A DNA stretch of 64,000 nucleotides from Nocardia sp. NBC_00508 (GTDB taxonomy: Bacteria > Actinomycetota > Actinomycetes > Mycobacteriales > Mycobacteriaceae), in the NCBI RefSeq assembly GCF_036346875.1, contig NZ_CP107852.1, positions 2,976,001 to 3,040,000 on the forward strand, read 5' to 3'. Shown here in pieces: positions 9,442 through 18,362 of this stretch. The notes beneath the pieces are model-generated. The model was not told the DNA's origin, ran no database searches, and was given only the letters and a program-made list of their open reading frames with translations. The number at the start of each line of letters is the position of its first letter. The stretch's first letter is position 1. The translations under genes and the position numbers were made by a program.

Positions 9442-10137
9442 GTGACCCGCAACAGGGGTCGGATTCCGTTGCGCGAGCAGGTGTACGACTCGCTACGACG
9501 GGATCTGGCCACCGGCGTCATCGTGCCGACCGAACGACTCGGCGAAGAACGCCTCGCCGAGACCTACGGGGTGTCGCGCACCCCGGTACGCGAGGCGCTG
9601 GCTCGGCTGCAGGCCGACGGACTGGTCGAGCGGCTCTCCGACGGCCTGTACCCGTATCGTCCCCGGCTCGACGAACTCGGCCACCTCTACGAGTTGCGGA
9701 TGGTGCTGGAGGCCAGGGGCCTGCAGCGGGCGGGGCCGCCGGAACACGCGCACGACTTGGACCTGGTGCGCGCGGAACTCGATACCTGGCGCGCGCTGCG
9801 CGAGAACCCGCCCGAACCGGGACCCGCGCTGGTGGCAGCCGACGAACGGTTCCACACCGCCTTGCTCGCGGCGGCGGGCAATGCCGCGCTCGCCGACGCG
9901 CTCACCGCGGTGCATGTCCGCGTGCGCCCGGTGCGCACGCTGGACATGCCGACCCCGGAACGGATCGCGACGATGGCCGCCGAGCACATCGCGATCGCCG
10001 AACACTTACTGTCCGGTGCGGCGGATGCCGCACTGGAGGCACTCACCGCCCATATCGACACCTCGCGGACGCATGTGCTCGCCCGCGCGCGGCACGCGCT
10101 GCGGCTCACCAAACTGGGCCGGGCCGTGCGGGATTGA
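9442..10137 (+). CDS. GntR family regulator, FCD/FadR subgroup
   Basis: 231 residues starting at GTG 9442. The N-terminal winged helix is clear (PLREQVYDSLRRDLATG, GVSRTPVREALARLQADGLV, residues about 9-65). An all-helical FCD ligand domain follows (LYELRMVLEARGL; DERFHTALLAAAGN; EHIAIAEHLLSG). Metal-binding His residues typical of FCD proteins are present. It sits 8 bases behind urtE on the same strand, so it is probably cotranscribed and may regulate urea uptake or the downstream use of nitrogen. The ligand is unknown. Confidence 0.85.
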   Translation: MTRNRGRIPLREQVYDSLRRDLATGVIVPTERLGEERLAETYGVSRTPVREALARLQADGLVERLSDGLYPYRPRLDELGHLYELRMVLEARGLQRAGPPEHAHDLDLVRAELDTWRALRENPPEPGPALVAADERFHTALLAAAGNAALADALTAVHVRVRPVRTLDMPTPERIATMAAEHIAIAEHLLSGAADAALEALTAHIDTSRTHVLARARHALRLTKLGRAVRD

Positions 10138-10138
10138 G

Positions 10139-11014
10139 TCAGCAGTTCGATTGGAACGGCCAGCACTCGGCGGGCCGGTACGGCGGCGGCGACGGCGTCG
10201 GGCTCGTCGTGGTGTCGGTCGCCGGGGCCGGTTGCGCGGAGTCCTGCACGAGCGCGCTGGCGATCACGCCGAGCACCAGCAGGACACCGACCACCGCGAC
10301 CACGACGACCGACCAGCCCGCGTAGGCCTGGCTCTTCGTCGCGACGCCGGGCGTCGGCTCGACCCGGGGTTCGGGTCGGCGCGGGATCATCGTGGTCGGC
10401 TCGGGCGCGTTCTCCTCGAATCCCGCGTCGAGCAGTTCGGCGCGGGACGGGGCGAGTTCCGCGAGGCCGAGCGCGTCGCACGCGCCGATCACCCGGTCCA
10501 CGGTCCAGTTCCGTGGACCCGCGGAGAAACCCTCCAGATAGATCCGCAGCTCGGTCGCGTCCGTGACGTTGCCGACGAGGACGTCCAACCCCGGACGCAG
10601 ATTGGTGCGCGCCGGGCGCACCACCGCGCCGCGGAACGGGACCAGCACGACGGCGCCGCTGAGATGTCCCGGATCCTGCAGCGCCCGCTGGAGCATGTGC
10701 TTCACCGCGTAGATGCCGTGCTCCACGCGGTCTGCGGGGCTTCCGGAATCCAGGTCGTCCAGTTCCACCGGCGCGTCGCTGATCTTCCACGGTTCGTCGG
10801 CGGGCGTGCTCAGGATGCCGCTCTGCCTGCGCCGGAACCCGTGCACCTCCAGCACGGTCAAACCGCGCGGTGTCCAGACCACCGCGTCGACGCGCCGGTT
10901 GTCCGCCTCCAGGTCGATCACGGCGAGGCCGGTCGTCGGATACGACCGCAGGCACGCGACGAATTCCCGCTCGGCACCGGAAAGCTCCGCTCCGGGCCTG
11001 ATCCTCACCAGCAT
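10139..11014 (-). CDS. NERD-like domain membrane protein
   Basis: 291 residues. The N-terminal part resembles the nuclease-related NERD domain: REFVACLRSYP, then RRVDAVVWTPRGLTVLEV. The usual core ends Glu-x-Lys; here it is EVH, so catalysis is uncertain. A single hydrophobic segment near residues 235-258 (SVVVVAVVGVLLVLGVIASA) is followed by a Thr/Pro/Ser-rich tail that ends in CWPFQSNC. The domain would be cytoplasmic and the short tail external. It converges on the GntR gene, ending one base after it. The function is not established. Confidence 0.7.
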   Translation of the reverse strand: MLVRIRPGAELSGAEREFVACLRSYPTTGLAVIDLEADNRRVDAVVWTPRGLTVLEVHGFRRRQSGILSTPADEPWKISDAPVELDDLDSGSPADRVEHGIYAVKHMLQRALQDPGHLSGAVVLVPFRGAVVRPARTNLRPGLDVLVGNVTDATELRIYLEGFSAGPRNWTVDRVIGACDALGLAELAPSRAELLDAGFEENAPEPTTMIPRRPEPRVEPTPGVATKSQAYAGWSVVVVAVVGVLLVLGVIASALVQDSAQPAPATDTTTSPTPSPPPYRPAECWPFQSNC

Positions 11015-11228
11015 CTGTTCCCCTGCCGACCTATCGTCTACACCTGACTCCGAACCACTGCGGCCGCGGCGACCCGCAACGGTACTGATGATGACGGGGT
11101 ACCCGGCCGAAAACCACTGGAAAGCAAAAGAATGATCCCCTCATCCTCGAGCTGACGCCCAGGTACCCTCGATATACGGTCGCGGCACCGACGCCAGGCC
11201 GTACCAGCACGCGAGGAGGCGTCCCAGC

Positions 11229-11774
11229 ATGGTTTCAATGCTGCAACCACGCATCTCTCCCGGGCGACTCCGGGAACTCGGTCCAGTCAACTGGGTTGCC
11301 TGGCAGGTACTTTCCCGTGCCGCGGGTACCGATGACGCGCATCTGTTCAGCACGCTCGGCCGCACCAAGGGCCTGTTCCGCGGTTGGCTGCACTACTCGG
11401 GCAGGCTGATGCCGGGCGGCCGGTTGCCACGCCACGAATCCGAGCTGGTCATCATTCGCGTCGCGCACCTGCGTGGGTGCGACTACGAGATGGACCATCA
11501 CATCCGGCTCGGCAGACGGGCCGGGGTGACCGCTGAGATCCTCGATCGAGTGCGCAGCGGACCCGCTGCCGCAGGCTGGTCGGCGAAGCATCATGCGCTG
11601 CTCAGCGCGGTGGACCAGCTGGTGGACAAACGCGACATCGATGACGACGCCTGGGCCGAGTTGGCCGAGCACTACGACGAGCGCAGCCTGATCGAGATCG
11701 TGCTGCTGATCAACCAATACGAAGGGCTGGCCGCCACCATCACCGCGCTGCGTATCCAGCGCGACGGCGTCTAG
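11229..11774 (+). CDS. Carboxymuconolactone decarboxylase (AhpD-like) family protein
   Basis: 181 residues. The CMD core is visible at about residues 70-100: HESELVIIRVAHLRGCDYE followed by DHHIRLGRRAGV. Only one Cys is present where AhpD has CxxC, so an AhpD-type disulfide reductase role is less likely than a decarboxylase-like or antioxidant accessory role. The ribosome site gaggagg lies about 10 bases before ATG 11229. It is a single gene with its own promoter region (11015-11228). Confidence 0.85.
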   Translation: MVSMLQPRISPGRLRELGPVNWVAWQVLSRAAGTDDAHLFSTLGRTKGLFRGWLHYSGRLMPGGRLPRHESELVIIRVAHLRGCDYEMDHHIRLGRRAGVTAEILDRVRSGPAAAGWSAKHHALLSAVDQLVDKRDIDDDAWAELAEHYDERSLIEIVLLINQYEGLAATITALRIQRDGV

Positions 11775-12048
11775 CTGTCCGCGGCGGGCGGGTCCTCGAT
11801 GCGCCCGCCAGCCCGTCCAGCACCAGCGCCGAGCCGAACACGTAGGCGTGATCGGTGCTGCAAGCGGCGTCGAGCGCATGGCCCGGCGGCCGCGCCGACG
11901 TGTGCGGCGGAATAGCGCTTCGCGTCGAAGATCTGCGCGAGCGCAGGGAGCGGCCCGCTTTCACCTCCGCCGATCGGACCTGACGCTGTCGGCCGCCCGG
12001 CTCGATGTCGATGGCGTTGCAGGCGACGGACGTGACCGAGCCGAGCAC
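11771..12048 (-). pseudogene. Decayed gene, possibly a TetR C-terminus
   Basis: No intact frame spans this gap, but successive minus-strand frames give protein-like pieces: LPALAQIFDAKRYSAAHV (about 11900-11955), ALDAACSTDHAYVFGSALVL followed by DGLAG (about 11805-11880), and RIEDPPAADS to the stop at 11771. Joined across two frameshifts they resemble the C-terminal domain of a TetR-type regulator. It overlaps the CMD stop by a few bases. The family assignment is a guess; gene decay is the better-supported part. The rest of the gap up to 12200 shows nothing else. Confidence 0.35.
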
Positions 12049-12202
12049 TCAACGCAGGGTCCATGACGTCGTCGGGCCGAGGCCATCGACGGCGCGCAGT
12101 TCGTGGTCGTACTTCCCGCGAGCGCCGCCTTCCCGATCGAGAACCCGAGGACATCTCCGTGATTCAGATCACAGTGCGTCCTTTCAGAAATTTCTCTACA
12201 AA

Positions 12203-12220
12203 GTACAGTGTACATAGTAC
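12203..12220. promoter_or_regulatory. Probable HxlR-type operator upstream of the VOC gene
   Basis: The sequence gtacagtgtacatagtac contains three gtac units, and tacatagtac is identical to the arm of the large palindrome at 13562-13594. This suggests that the same regulator controls the VOC gene 30 bases downstream. Confidence 0.5.
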
Positions 12221-12249
12221 AGAGTTAACCGCCGACCCACGGGAGAACT

Positions 12250-12627
12250 ATGAACATCACCGCTTCCGCCATCTCGCTCAACGTTCCCGACCCCGGCGCC
12301 TCGGCGAAGTTCCTGATCGACCACCTCGGATTCGAGGAGAAGATGTCGGCCGACGGATTCGTCTCGCTGGAGCGGCCCGACGCCGGGATGAACGTCATCT
12401 ACCTGCGCACCGGGCTGGCGACGTTCAAGCCGGCGAGCGCGGCGGGCAGCGCGGGCGAGGGCCTGCTCGTCGTCTTCGTCGTCGACGACATCGATGCCGA
12501 GTACGCCCGGCTGCAAGCCGAAGGAGTCCCGATCGTGACGCCCATCGACACCGAGGAATGGGGCGAGCGATACTTCCAGATGAGCGATCCGAACGGGATC
12601 CTCATCCAGTTGGTGCAGTGGGTGTAA
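12250..12627 (+). CDS. VOC (glyoxalase/bleomycin-resistance) family protein
   Basis: 125 residues forming one vicinal-oxygen-chelate fold of two beta-alpha-beta-beta-beta units: SAISLNVPDPGASAKFLIDH at the start and EEWGERYFQMSDPNGILIQL at the end. Glu and other metal-ligand positions are present, but the substrate cannot be read from sequence. Ribosome site ggga lies 5 bases before ATG 12250. It shares an operator sequence with the quinone reductase/HxlR pair, which suggests a role in electrophile or quinone stress. Confidence 0.85.
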   Translation: MNITASAISLNVPDPGASAKFLIDHLGFEEKMSADGFVSLERPDAGMNVIYLRTGLATFKPASAAGSAGEGLLVVFVVDDIDAEYARLQAEGVPIVTPIDTEEWGERYFQMSDPNGILIQLVQWV

Positions 12628-12634
12628 GCACAAG

Positions 12635-12672
12635 CGAACGGCGCGGCTCCCGATAGGGAGCCGCGCCGTTCG
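12635..12672. terminator. Strong bidirectional terminator
   Basis: A perfect 17-bp stem (cgaacggcgcggctccc and its complement) with loop gata, between the convergent VOC and quinone-reductase genes. Confidence 0.8.
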
Positions 12673-12683
12673 GTGTGCCGATA

Positions 12684-13535
12684 TCAGCCGAGCGCGCCGC
12701 GGAAGACCTCGACGGCCCCGGTCGCGGGACGGCCGAGCAGCTTTTCCAGATCGCCGGAGCGCACGTCGAGAATGCCTCGGGCGATACCGGCGTCGGCGTC
12801 GCCGAGCGCCTTGGCGTACTCGGCGGGCAGCCCCGCCTGGACCAGTACGGCGACGTAGTCGTCCTCCGGCAGGTTCTCGTAGCGCACCGGCTTACCCGCT
12901 GCCTCCGAGATCACCTGCGCCAGTTCGGAGTAGGTGAGCGATTCGCCGCCACCGAGTTCGTATACCGCGCCCGCCTGCGCTTCGGCGGTGAGGACCGTGG
13001 CGGCCGCCTCGGCGTAGTCGGCGCGTGCCGCGCCCGCCACCCGGCCCTCCCCCGCGGCGCCGTGCAGCACACCCGATTCCACCGCGTGCGCGAGGCCGCC
13101 CAGGTAATTCTCCCAGTACCAGCCGTTGCGCAGGAGAACATGCGGCACGGTCGATTCGGCCAGCACAGCCTCGGTCCCCCTGTGCTCCTGGGCGAGGATC
13201 AGCGGATTGTCCGTCGCACCCGGAATGCTGGTGTAGGCGAGCAGTTCGACGCCCGCGCGCTCGGCCGCGCGAATGACGTTGGTGTGCTGGGCTACCCGAG
13301 CGCCGAACTCGTTGCCGGAGATCAGCAGCACCCGCTCGACTCCGTCGAGCGCCCGGGCCAGCGCCGACGGGTCGCCGTAATCGGCCTGCCGAACGTCCAC
13401 GCCACGCACGGCCAGATCGGCCACCTTCGCCGGATCGCGCACGATCGCGACGACCGGCGTCGGTCCCGCACGCAACAGCGCCTCCACCACGAGTCGGCCC
13501 AGTTGTCCGCTGGCCCCGGTCACCGCGACGGTCAT
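12684..13535 (-). CDS. NAD(P)H:quinone reductase-like NmrA/SDR protein (QorB type)
   Basis: 283 residues with an N-terminal Rossmann motif VTGASGQLGRLV (residues 5-16) and the atypical-SDR pattern of E. coli QorB (YtfG): VERVLLISGNEFGARVAQH, LLAYTSIPGA and LLRNGWYWENYL. It probably reduces quinones with NADPH. Ribosome site aggagg lies 6 bases before ATG 13535. It is divergent from an HxlR regulator, the same pairing as ytfG/ytfH in E. coli, and shares the palindromic operator. Confidence 0.85.
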   Translation of the reverse strand: MTVAVTGASGQLGRLVVEALLRAGPTPVVAIVRDPAKVADLAVRGVDVRQADYGDPSALARALDGVERVLLISGNEFGARVAQHTNVIRAAERAGVELLAYTSIPGATDNPLILAQEHRGTEAVLAESTVPHVLLRNGWYWENYLGGLAHAVESGVLHGAAGEGRVAGAARADYAEAAATVLTAEAQAGAVYELGGGESLTYSELAQVISEAAGKPVRYENLPEDDYVAVLVQAGLPAEYAKALGDADAGIARGILDVRSGDLEKLLGRPATGAVEVFRGALG

Positions 13536-13561
13536 GACTGCCTCCTAAGTTGTGTACTGAT

Positions 13562-13594
13562 TACATAGTACTTACTATTCGTAAGTACTATGTA
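13562..13594. promoter_or_regulatory. Large perfect palindrome, HxlR operator
   Basis: Arms tacatagtacttac and gtaagtactatgta (14 bp, perfect) flank the 5-base spacer tattc. It lies between the divergent quinone-reductase and HxlR genes and is very A/T-rich against its surroundings. It is the probable autoregulatory site of the HxlR protein. Confidence 0.75.
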
Positions 13595-13625
13595 TTCCGA
13601 TGACACTGCGGTCAAGTTGGGTACC

Positions 13626-14033
13626 ATGGCGGCCATGACGAGCCAGCGCACCGGCCCGGACGAGGTGGACGACCCCACGCTGGAAGCGGATGTCTTCGCC
13701 CGGAACTGCACGTCACGACCGGTCTTGCAGACTGTGGCCAGCCGCTGGGGCACCCTGGCGCTGGTCGCACTGCGCGAGGGTCCGTACCGATTCAGCGCGC
13801 TGCGCCGACGGGTCGACGGTGTCAGCGAGCGCATGCTGTCGCAGACCCTGCAGGCGTTGGAGCGCGACGGCATGGTGCACCGGGAGGTGCTGAAGACCAT
13901 CCCGCCGCGGGTCGAATACACCCTCACCGAACTGGGCGCGGAGGTGGCCGCACATCTGGAAGCGCTCATCCAGGTGCTGGAGACGAACATGCCGCGGGTA
14001 CACGAGGCGCAGGCGGCCTATCACCGCGACTGA
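13626..14033 (+). CDS. HxlR family regulator
   Basis: 135 residues from ATG 13626 (13635 also possible; an ATG at 13590 lies inside the operator and is unlikely). The HxlR winged helix is typical: Cys in ARNCTSRPVLQTVASRWGTL, then LREGPYRFSALRRRVDGVSE, MLSQTLQALERDGMVHRE and PRVEYTLTELG. The single conserved N-terminal Cys is often the redox or electrophile sensor in this family. It likely represses the divergent quinone reductase and the VOC gene. Confidence 0.88.
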   Translation: MAAMTSQRTGPDEVDDPTLEADVFARNCTSRPVLQTVASRWGTLALVALREGPYRFSALRRRVDGVSERMLSQTLQALERDGMVHREVLKTIPPRVEYTLTELGAEVAAHLEALIQVLETNMPRVHEAQAAYHRD

Positions 14034-14081
14034 CTCGCCGGAGATCGGGAAGAGGCCCGCGTCACCACGGGTTACACGGGC

Positions 14082-14498
14082 ATGGAACTTCCCGCCGCAG
14101 TCGATTTCGCGCGTGATCACCGCAGATCCGTGCTCGCTACGATCCGCCGCAATGGACGGCCGCAACTGTCCAACGTGCTGCACGTCGTCGGCGCCGACGG
14201 CCGCATCCGCATCTCCGTCACTGCCGACCGTGCGAAGTACCACAATTTGGTCCGCGACCCATGGGCGGCGTTACACGTGACCCGCGACGACTTCTTCGCC
14301 TATGCCGTGCTGGAAGGCACGGTGGAACTCACGCCGGTCGCCGCCGCCCCCGACGATCCCACGGTCGACGCGCTCGTCGACTACTACCGCACTGCCTCCG
14401 GCGAACACCCGGACTGGAACGAATACCGCAACGCGATGGTCGCCGATCGTCGCGCTCTGGTCCTGTTCACGCCAGAGCACGCCTACGGCATGCTCTGA
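14082..14498 (+). CDS. PPOX-class F420-dependent oxidoreductase
   Basis: 138 residues with the split-barrel flavin/deazaflavin-binding fold of the Rv1155-like group: SVLATIRRNGRPQLSNVLHV, RISVTADRAKYHNLVRDPWA, HVTRDDFFAYAVLEGTVEL. Proteins of this group in actinobacteria use coenzyme F420 to reduce diverse substrates; the substrate here is unknown. It follows the HxlR gene after 48 bases and may belong to the same transcript. Confidence 0.85.
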   Translation: MELPAAVDFARDHRRSVLATIRRNGRPQLSNVLHVVGADGRIRISVTADRAKYHNLVRDPWAALHVTRDDFFAYAVLEGTVELTPVAAAPDDPTVDALVDYYRTASGEHPDWNEYRNAMVADRRALVLFTPEHAYGML

Positions 14499-14690
14499 CT
14501 CGCCGGGCAGGCCAGGGACGGCAACACCGGCCCCGGGCTCGCGCCATGCGACGAGCAGCCTCGCGGGCCCCTGAGCGCGACGGGGGACTCGCCGCACGGC
14601 TCGGCGATCACCGACCTGGCTCGTGCACAGCGGCATCGGCCAGGTCATACGCCAGCGGCACGGTGCCGTCGCCCGCGTGTACCGAGCCGC

Positions 14691-15395
14691 TCAGCGAGAC
14701 ATCAATGCCGAGACCGTGACGAAGCGGTATCCCGCGGCACGCAATTCGGCGATGATACGGGGGATGGCGTCCAGCGCGGCGGTGCTTCCGTGCATGACAT
14801 GCAAGAGGATGATCGAGCCGGGGCGAACTTTGCCGATGGTCTCGTCGACGATCCCATCCGCGGTGGCGTCCTTCTTCCCCGAATCGGGTTCGACATCCCA
14901 CATCACGGTGACGCGGTCGCGCTCGGCGAGGTAGCGCGGCAGCAGCAGGAGCTTTTTGCCGTAGGGCGGGCGGAAGGTGATCGGACCGACGTAACCGGTT
15001 TTCATGATCTCGGCATCGGTGCGTTCTACTTCGTCGCGGACCGTGCCAGGCGTGACGAAGACCATCCGCCGATGCGAAAAGGTGTGGTTGCCGATCTCAT
15101 GGCCCGCCGCGGCGATGGCCCTGCCGTGCTCCGGGTGCGCGGCGAGATCACGGCCGTTCAGATAGAAGGTGGCCGGAACCTGAGCGTCGGCAAGGACTTT
15201 CAGCACTTCGGGCGCCCGGTCGGAAGGACCGTCGTCCAATGTCAGCGCGACCACTTTCTCATTGGTGTCCACGCGGTCGACCACGTGACCGCCGAGCTGG
15301 AAGCTACGGGCGTTCATCAGGTAATAGGTGCCCATCGCCAGCAGCACCACGACGACGAGCACCGGCACACTTCCGATCAGCCACCTGCGAAGCAT
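14691..15395 (-). CDS. Membrane-anchored polysaccharide deacetylase
   Basis: 234 residues from ATG 15395 (GTG 15416 is an alternative). An N-terminal membrane segment (LIGSVPVLVVVVLLAMGTYY) anchors an extracellular NodB domain. Visible motifs are LTLDDGPS (catalytic base and metal Asp), GHEIGNHTFSHR (metal His pair), TFRPPYGK and ILLHVMHG. It probably removes acetyl groups from peptidoglycan or another cell-wall polymer. It lies downstream of lpdA but behind a terminator. Confidence 0.88.
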   Translation of the reverse strand: MLRRWLIGSVPVLVVVVLLAMGTYYLMNARSFQLGGHVVDRVDTNEKVVALTLDDGPSDRAPEVLKVLADAQVPATFYLNGRDLAAHPEHGRAIAAAGHEIGNHTFSHRRMVFVTPGTVRDEVERTDAEIMKTGYVGPITFRPPYGKKLLLLPRYLAERDRVTVMWDVEPDSGKKDATADGIVDETIGKVRPGSIILLHVMHGSTAALDAIPRIIAELRAAGYRFVTVSALMSR

Positions 15396-15477
15396 GCACG
15401 CTGTATAGCAGACCACCCGCGCCGACGCCGACTTCCGAATTCCCTACCAATGCGGAAACCATTGCCCGACAAGCGGA

Positions 15478-15506
15478 AGGGCGTGCGGCCGACGACCGCA
15501 CGCCCT
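15478..15506 (-). terminator. lpdA terminator
   Basis: A perfect 11-bp stem (agggcgtgcgg and complement) with a 7-base loop, 11 bases after the lpdA stop on its strand. Confidence 0.65.
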
Positions 15507-15517
15507 GGTTCCGAGGG

Positions 15518-16918
15518 TCAGAAGTTGATCATGTGCCCCGCCAAGCCGTGGATGGCTTCCTGGAGGGCCTCGCTGAGCGTCGGGTGGGTGTGCACGTTGC
15601 GGGTCAGCTCGTTGACCGTCAGGTCCCACTTCTGCGCGAGGGTGAGTTCGGGCAGTAGCTCCGAGACGTCCGGGCCGATGAGGTGCCCGCCGAGCAGCTC
15701 ACCGTACTTGGCGTCGGCGATCAGCTTGACGAAGCCGGTCGGGTCGCCGAGGCCGTGCGCCTTGCCGTTGGCGGTGAACGGGAAGGTCGCGACCTTCACG
15801 TCGTAGCCCTCGTCGCGGGCCTGCTGCTCGGTCAAGCCGAAGCTGGCGACCTGCGGCTGGCAGAAGGTGGCGCGCGGCATCATCCGGTAGTCGCCGAGAG
15901 TGACGGTCTCCGCGCCCGCGATGGTCTCGGCCGCGACCACGCCCTGCGCTTCCGCGACGTGCGCGAGCTGCAGCTTCCCGGTGACGTCGCCGATGGCGTA
16001 GATGTGCGGCACGTTGGTGCGCATGTAGTCGTCGATCGCGATGGCACCACGCTCGAGCTGCACGCCGGTGGATTCCAGGCCGTAGCCCTCGACGCGCGGC
16101 GCGAACCCGACTGCCTGCAGCACCTTGTCGACGGTGACGGTCTCGATCGAGCCGGTCTTGTTGTCCTTGATCGAGACGGTGACCTTGGCGCCGTCGTCCT
16201 CGATGGACTGCACGGCCGCACCGGTGGTGATGGTGACGCCGAGCTTCTTGTACTGCTTGGTGATCTCCTTGGAGACGTCCGCGTCCTCGTTCGGCAGCGC
16301 GCGGTCGAGGAACTCGACGATGCGCACGTCGACGCCGTAGTTCTTCAGGACGTAGCCGAACTCCATACCGATCGCGCCCGCGCCGACGATGAGGATCGAG
16401 CCGGGTAGGTCGCGGGTGAGGATCTGCTCCTCGTAGGTGACCACGTTCGCGCTCAGCTGGGTGCCGGGCAGCAGCTTGGTGACCGTGCCCGCCGCGATGA
16501 TCGCGTTGTCGAACGTGACCGTCTCGGTGCCGCCCTTGGTGAGCTCGACCGACAGCGAGTTCGGGCCGGTGAAGGTGCCCTTGCCGTCGAACTCGTCGAT
16601 CTTGTTCTTCTTCATCAGGAAGTGGACGCCCTTGACCCGGCCGTCGGCGACCTTGCGGCTGCGATCGAAGGCGACGCCGAAGTCGAAGGTCGCCTCGCCG
16701 GAGATGCCGAAGGTTTTCGCCTCTTTGGTGAAGATGTGTGCCAGTTCCGCATTTCGCAGCAGCGCCTTGGAGGGGATGCAGCCGACATTGAGGCACACAC
16801 CACCCCAATACTTCTGCTCGACGATCGCGGTACGGAGGCCTAACTGTGCCGCACGGATGGCGGCGACGTAACCGCCTGGACCGGCACCGAGAACGACAAC
16901 GTCGTAATGGGAAGTCAC
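15518..16918 (-). CDS. lpdA: Dihydrolipoamide dehydrogenase (E3)
   Basis: A 466-residue flavoprotein that reoxidises dihydrolipoamide in 2-oxoacid dehydrogenase complexes with NAD+. FAD motif GAGPGG at residues 10-15, redox disulfide CLNVGC (Cys42/Cys47), NAD motif [10 protein letters not shown], second FAD motif YAIGDVTG and the catalytic His-Glu region [13 protein letters not shown] near the C-terminus. It ends [10 protein letters not shown], like mycobacterial LpdC, which also serves in the peroxynitrite reductase system with DlaT and AhpCD. It is a single gene with its own terminator. Confidence 0.96.
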   Translation of the reverse strand: MTSHYDVVVLGAGPGGYVAAIRAAQLGLRTAIVEQKYWGGVCLNVGCIPSKALLRNAELAHIFTKEAKTFGISGEATFDFGVAFDRSRKVADGRVKGVHFLMKKNKIDEFDGKGTFTGPNSLSVELTKGGTETVTFDNAIIAAGTVTKLLPGTQLSANVVTYEEQILTRDLPGSILIVGAGAIGMEFGYVLKNYGVDVRIVEFLDRALPNEDADVSKEITKQYKKLGVTITTGAAVQSIEDDGAKVTVSIKDNKTGSIETVTVDKVLQAVGFAPRVEGYGLESTGVQLERGAIAIDDYMRTNVPHIYAIGDVTGKLQLAHVAEAQGVVAAETIAGAETVTLGDYRMMPRATFCQPQVASFGLTEQQARDEGYDVKVATFPFTANGKAHGLGDPTGFVKLIADAKYGELLGGHLIGPDVSELLPELTLAQKWDLTVNELTRNVHTHPTLSEALQEAIHGLAGHMINF

Positions 16919-17166
16919 GAGACCGAGCCTAACTCCGCCGGGGGAAGTTCACCCACCGGTCCCCCACAACAATGCGGCGTGCGCCACACCCGGCCGAAAA
17001 ATTCCCGTGAGCGGGAAGAACGTGGTAGATCTGGCTGGCTAGCATGCCGAGCGAACAGGCGCGTGGATCCGGTCTCGAGGTGCGTTGAACCCTGACCCAA
17101 GTGCGGAAACGCATCCTGTGCACAACTCCGACCCTGGATCCCGAGGTCCCAACTGTGGAGATGGGT

Positions 17167-18141
17167 TCAGCTCCGCCAGACCTGCCGGGCGACCCGCCGG
17201 AAATTCTCGCCGAACACCGCGGCTCGGTCCGCCGCGCTGAACCCCAGCGAGGCCAGCGCCTCGTCCAAGCCGGGAACGTCGGCGGCGCCGAGCAGATCCT
17301 CCGGCGGCACCCAATGCAGCGGGCCCCACCTGGTGTACGCCTCGGAGAAGGCGGTCGGATTCTGCCGCAGCTCGGCGTTGAAGTCCTCGGCGTCGAAGGA
17401 GTAGTCCGACCCGATCCCGATGTGCTCGATACCGGCCAGCCCGGCGCCGTACTCGATATGCCGCGCCATCGCCGCGATCCGTTCGGCTCGCTCGTCGGCC
17501 GCGTTGCATCCCAGAAAGATTCCCACGCCATTGATCCCGATGACGCCACCGGTCGCGGCGCAGGCTCGTGCCTGCTCGTCGGTGATGTTGCGCGGGTGGT
17601 CCCACAGCGCGGCGAAGTTCGAGTGGCTGTAGATCATCGGGACGACACTGAGCTCCGCAATTTCGAGTCCGGTACGCCGTGAACAGTGTGACCCGTCGGC
17701 GAACATCCCGACTTCGTTGAGCGTGCGGACCAGGTCGCGCCCATATCCGGTGAGCCCGGTGTCCGCAGTGTCCAGGCAGCCACAGCCCGCGGCGTTGGCG
17801 TGATTGTAGGCGGGCAGCAGTGACCGCACGCCGAGGTCGTAGAACCGCGCGACGTTGTCCAGATCGCCGCCGAGCGGCCCCGCGTCCTCGAGGTCGAACG
17901 CCAGCGCGATCCGGTCGAAGCCTCCGATGTCATCGACCCTGCCGACGAGACGAAACCGGCTGTCCGCCAGCGCATCCCGGCGAAATTGGTGCACCAGCGC
18001 CAAGGCGTCGGCGGTCGATTGGCGGGAGTATCCGACATTGACCGACAGGTAGGACCCGGCCGGGTAGCGCGCGAGGTCGCCGATCCGCGCCGCGGAGGAC
18101 AGCGGCAGGCAGCAGTGCTGCTCCCAGAGAAACGGTGGCAA
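17167..18141 (-). CDS. Peptidase M19 (membrane dipeptidase family)
   Basis: 324 residues from a TTG start at 18141, chosen because aggagg lies 8 bases upstream and the family homology begins here; ATG 18243 is the alternative. The protein has the renal-dipeptidase barrel features AFDLEDAGPLGG (Glu zinc ligand), FADGSHCS and PMIYSHSNFAAL (His ligands), RNITDEQ and HIGIGSDYSF. At the N-terminus the usual HxD zinc motif reads WEQHCCLPL, with His kept and Asp replaced by Cys. No signal peptide follows from this start, so it is probably cytoplasmic and acts on dipeptides or related amides. Confidence 0.85.
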   Translation of the reverse strand: MPPFLWEQHCCLPLSSAARIGDLARYPAGSYLSVNVGYSRQSTADALALVHQFRRDALADSRFRLVGRVDDIGGFDRIALAFDLEDAGPLGGDLDNVARFYDLGVRSLLPAYNHANAAGCGCLDTADTGLTGYGRDLVRTLNEVGMFADGSHCSRRTGLEIAELSVVPMIYSHSNFAALWDHPRNITDEQARACAATGGVIGINGVGIFLGCNAADERAERIAAMARHIEYGAGLAGIEHIGIGSDYSFDAEDFNAELRQNPTAFSEAYTRWGPLHWVPPEDLLGAADVPGLDEALASLGFSAADRAAVFGENFRRVARQVWRS

Positions 18142-18362
18142 CCCTCGAACCTCCTGGTCGGATCGGCCTCGGAGCAGCGATCCTACTGGCCGCGATGCAC
18201 CCGAGCGGCAGCGTGCAGCGGATGGCGAGCGGTCGGATTTCATGGTGTGAACGACTGATCAAGTTGGCCAACGCTTTTCGGCATTCCGTGCGTAACAGGG
18301 TGCCCGCGGCGACCGATTCACCCTGTAGTTCCATCCCCTTGCCCCACGAAGGCGGTGCGGCC

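Noticed and set aside
14499..14690. Possible gene between the PPOX and deacetylase genes
   Set aside because: Short overlapping frames on both strands without any motif; treated as convergent spacer.
18142..18243. N-terminal extension of the M19 peptidase to ATG 18243
   Set aside because: The extension is Arg/Ser-rich with no family similarity, and a good ribosome site precedes the TTG at 18141.
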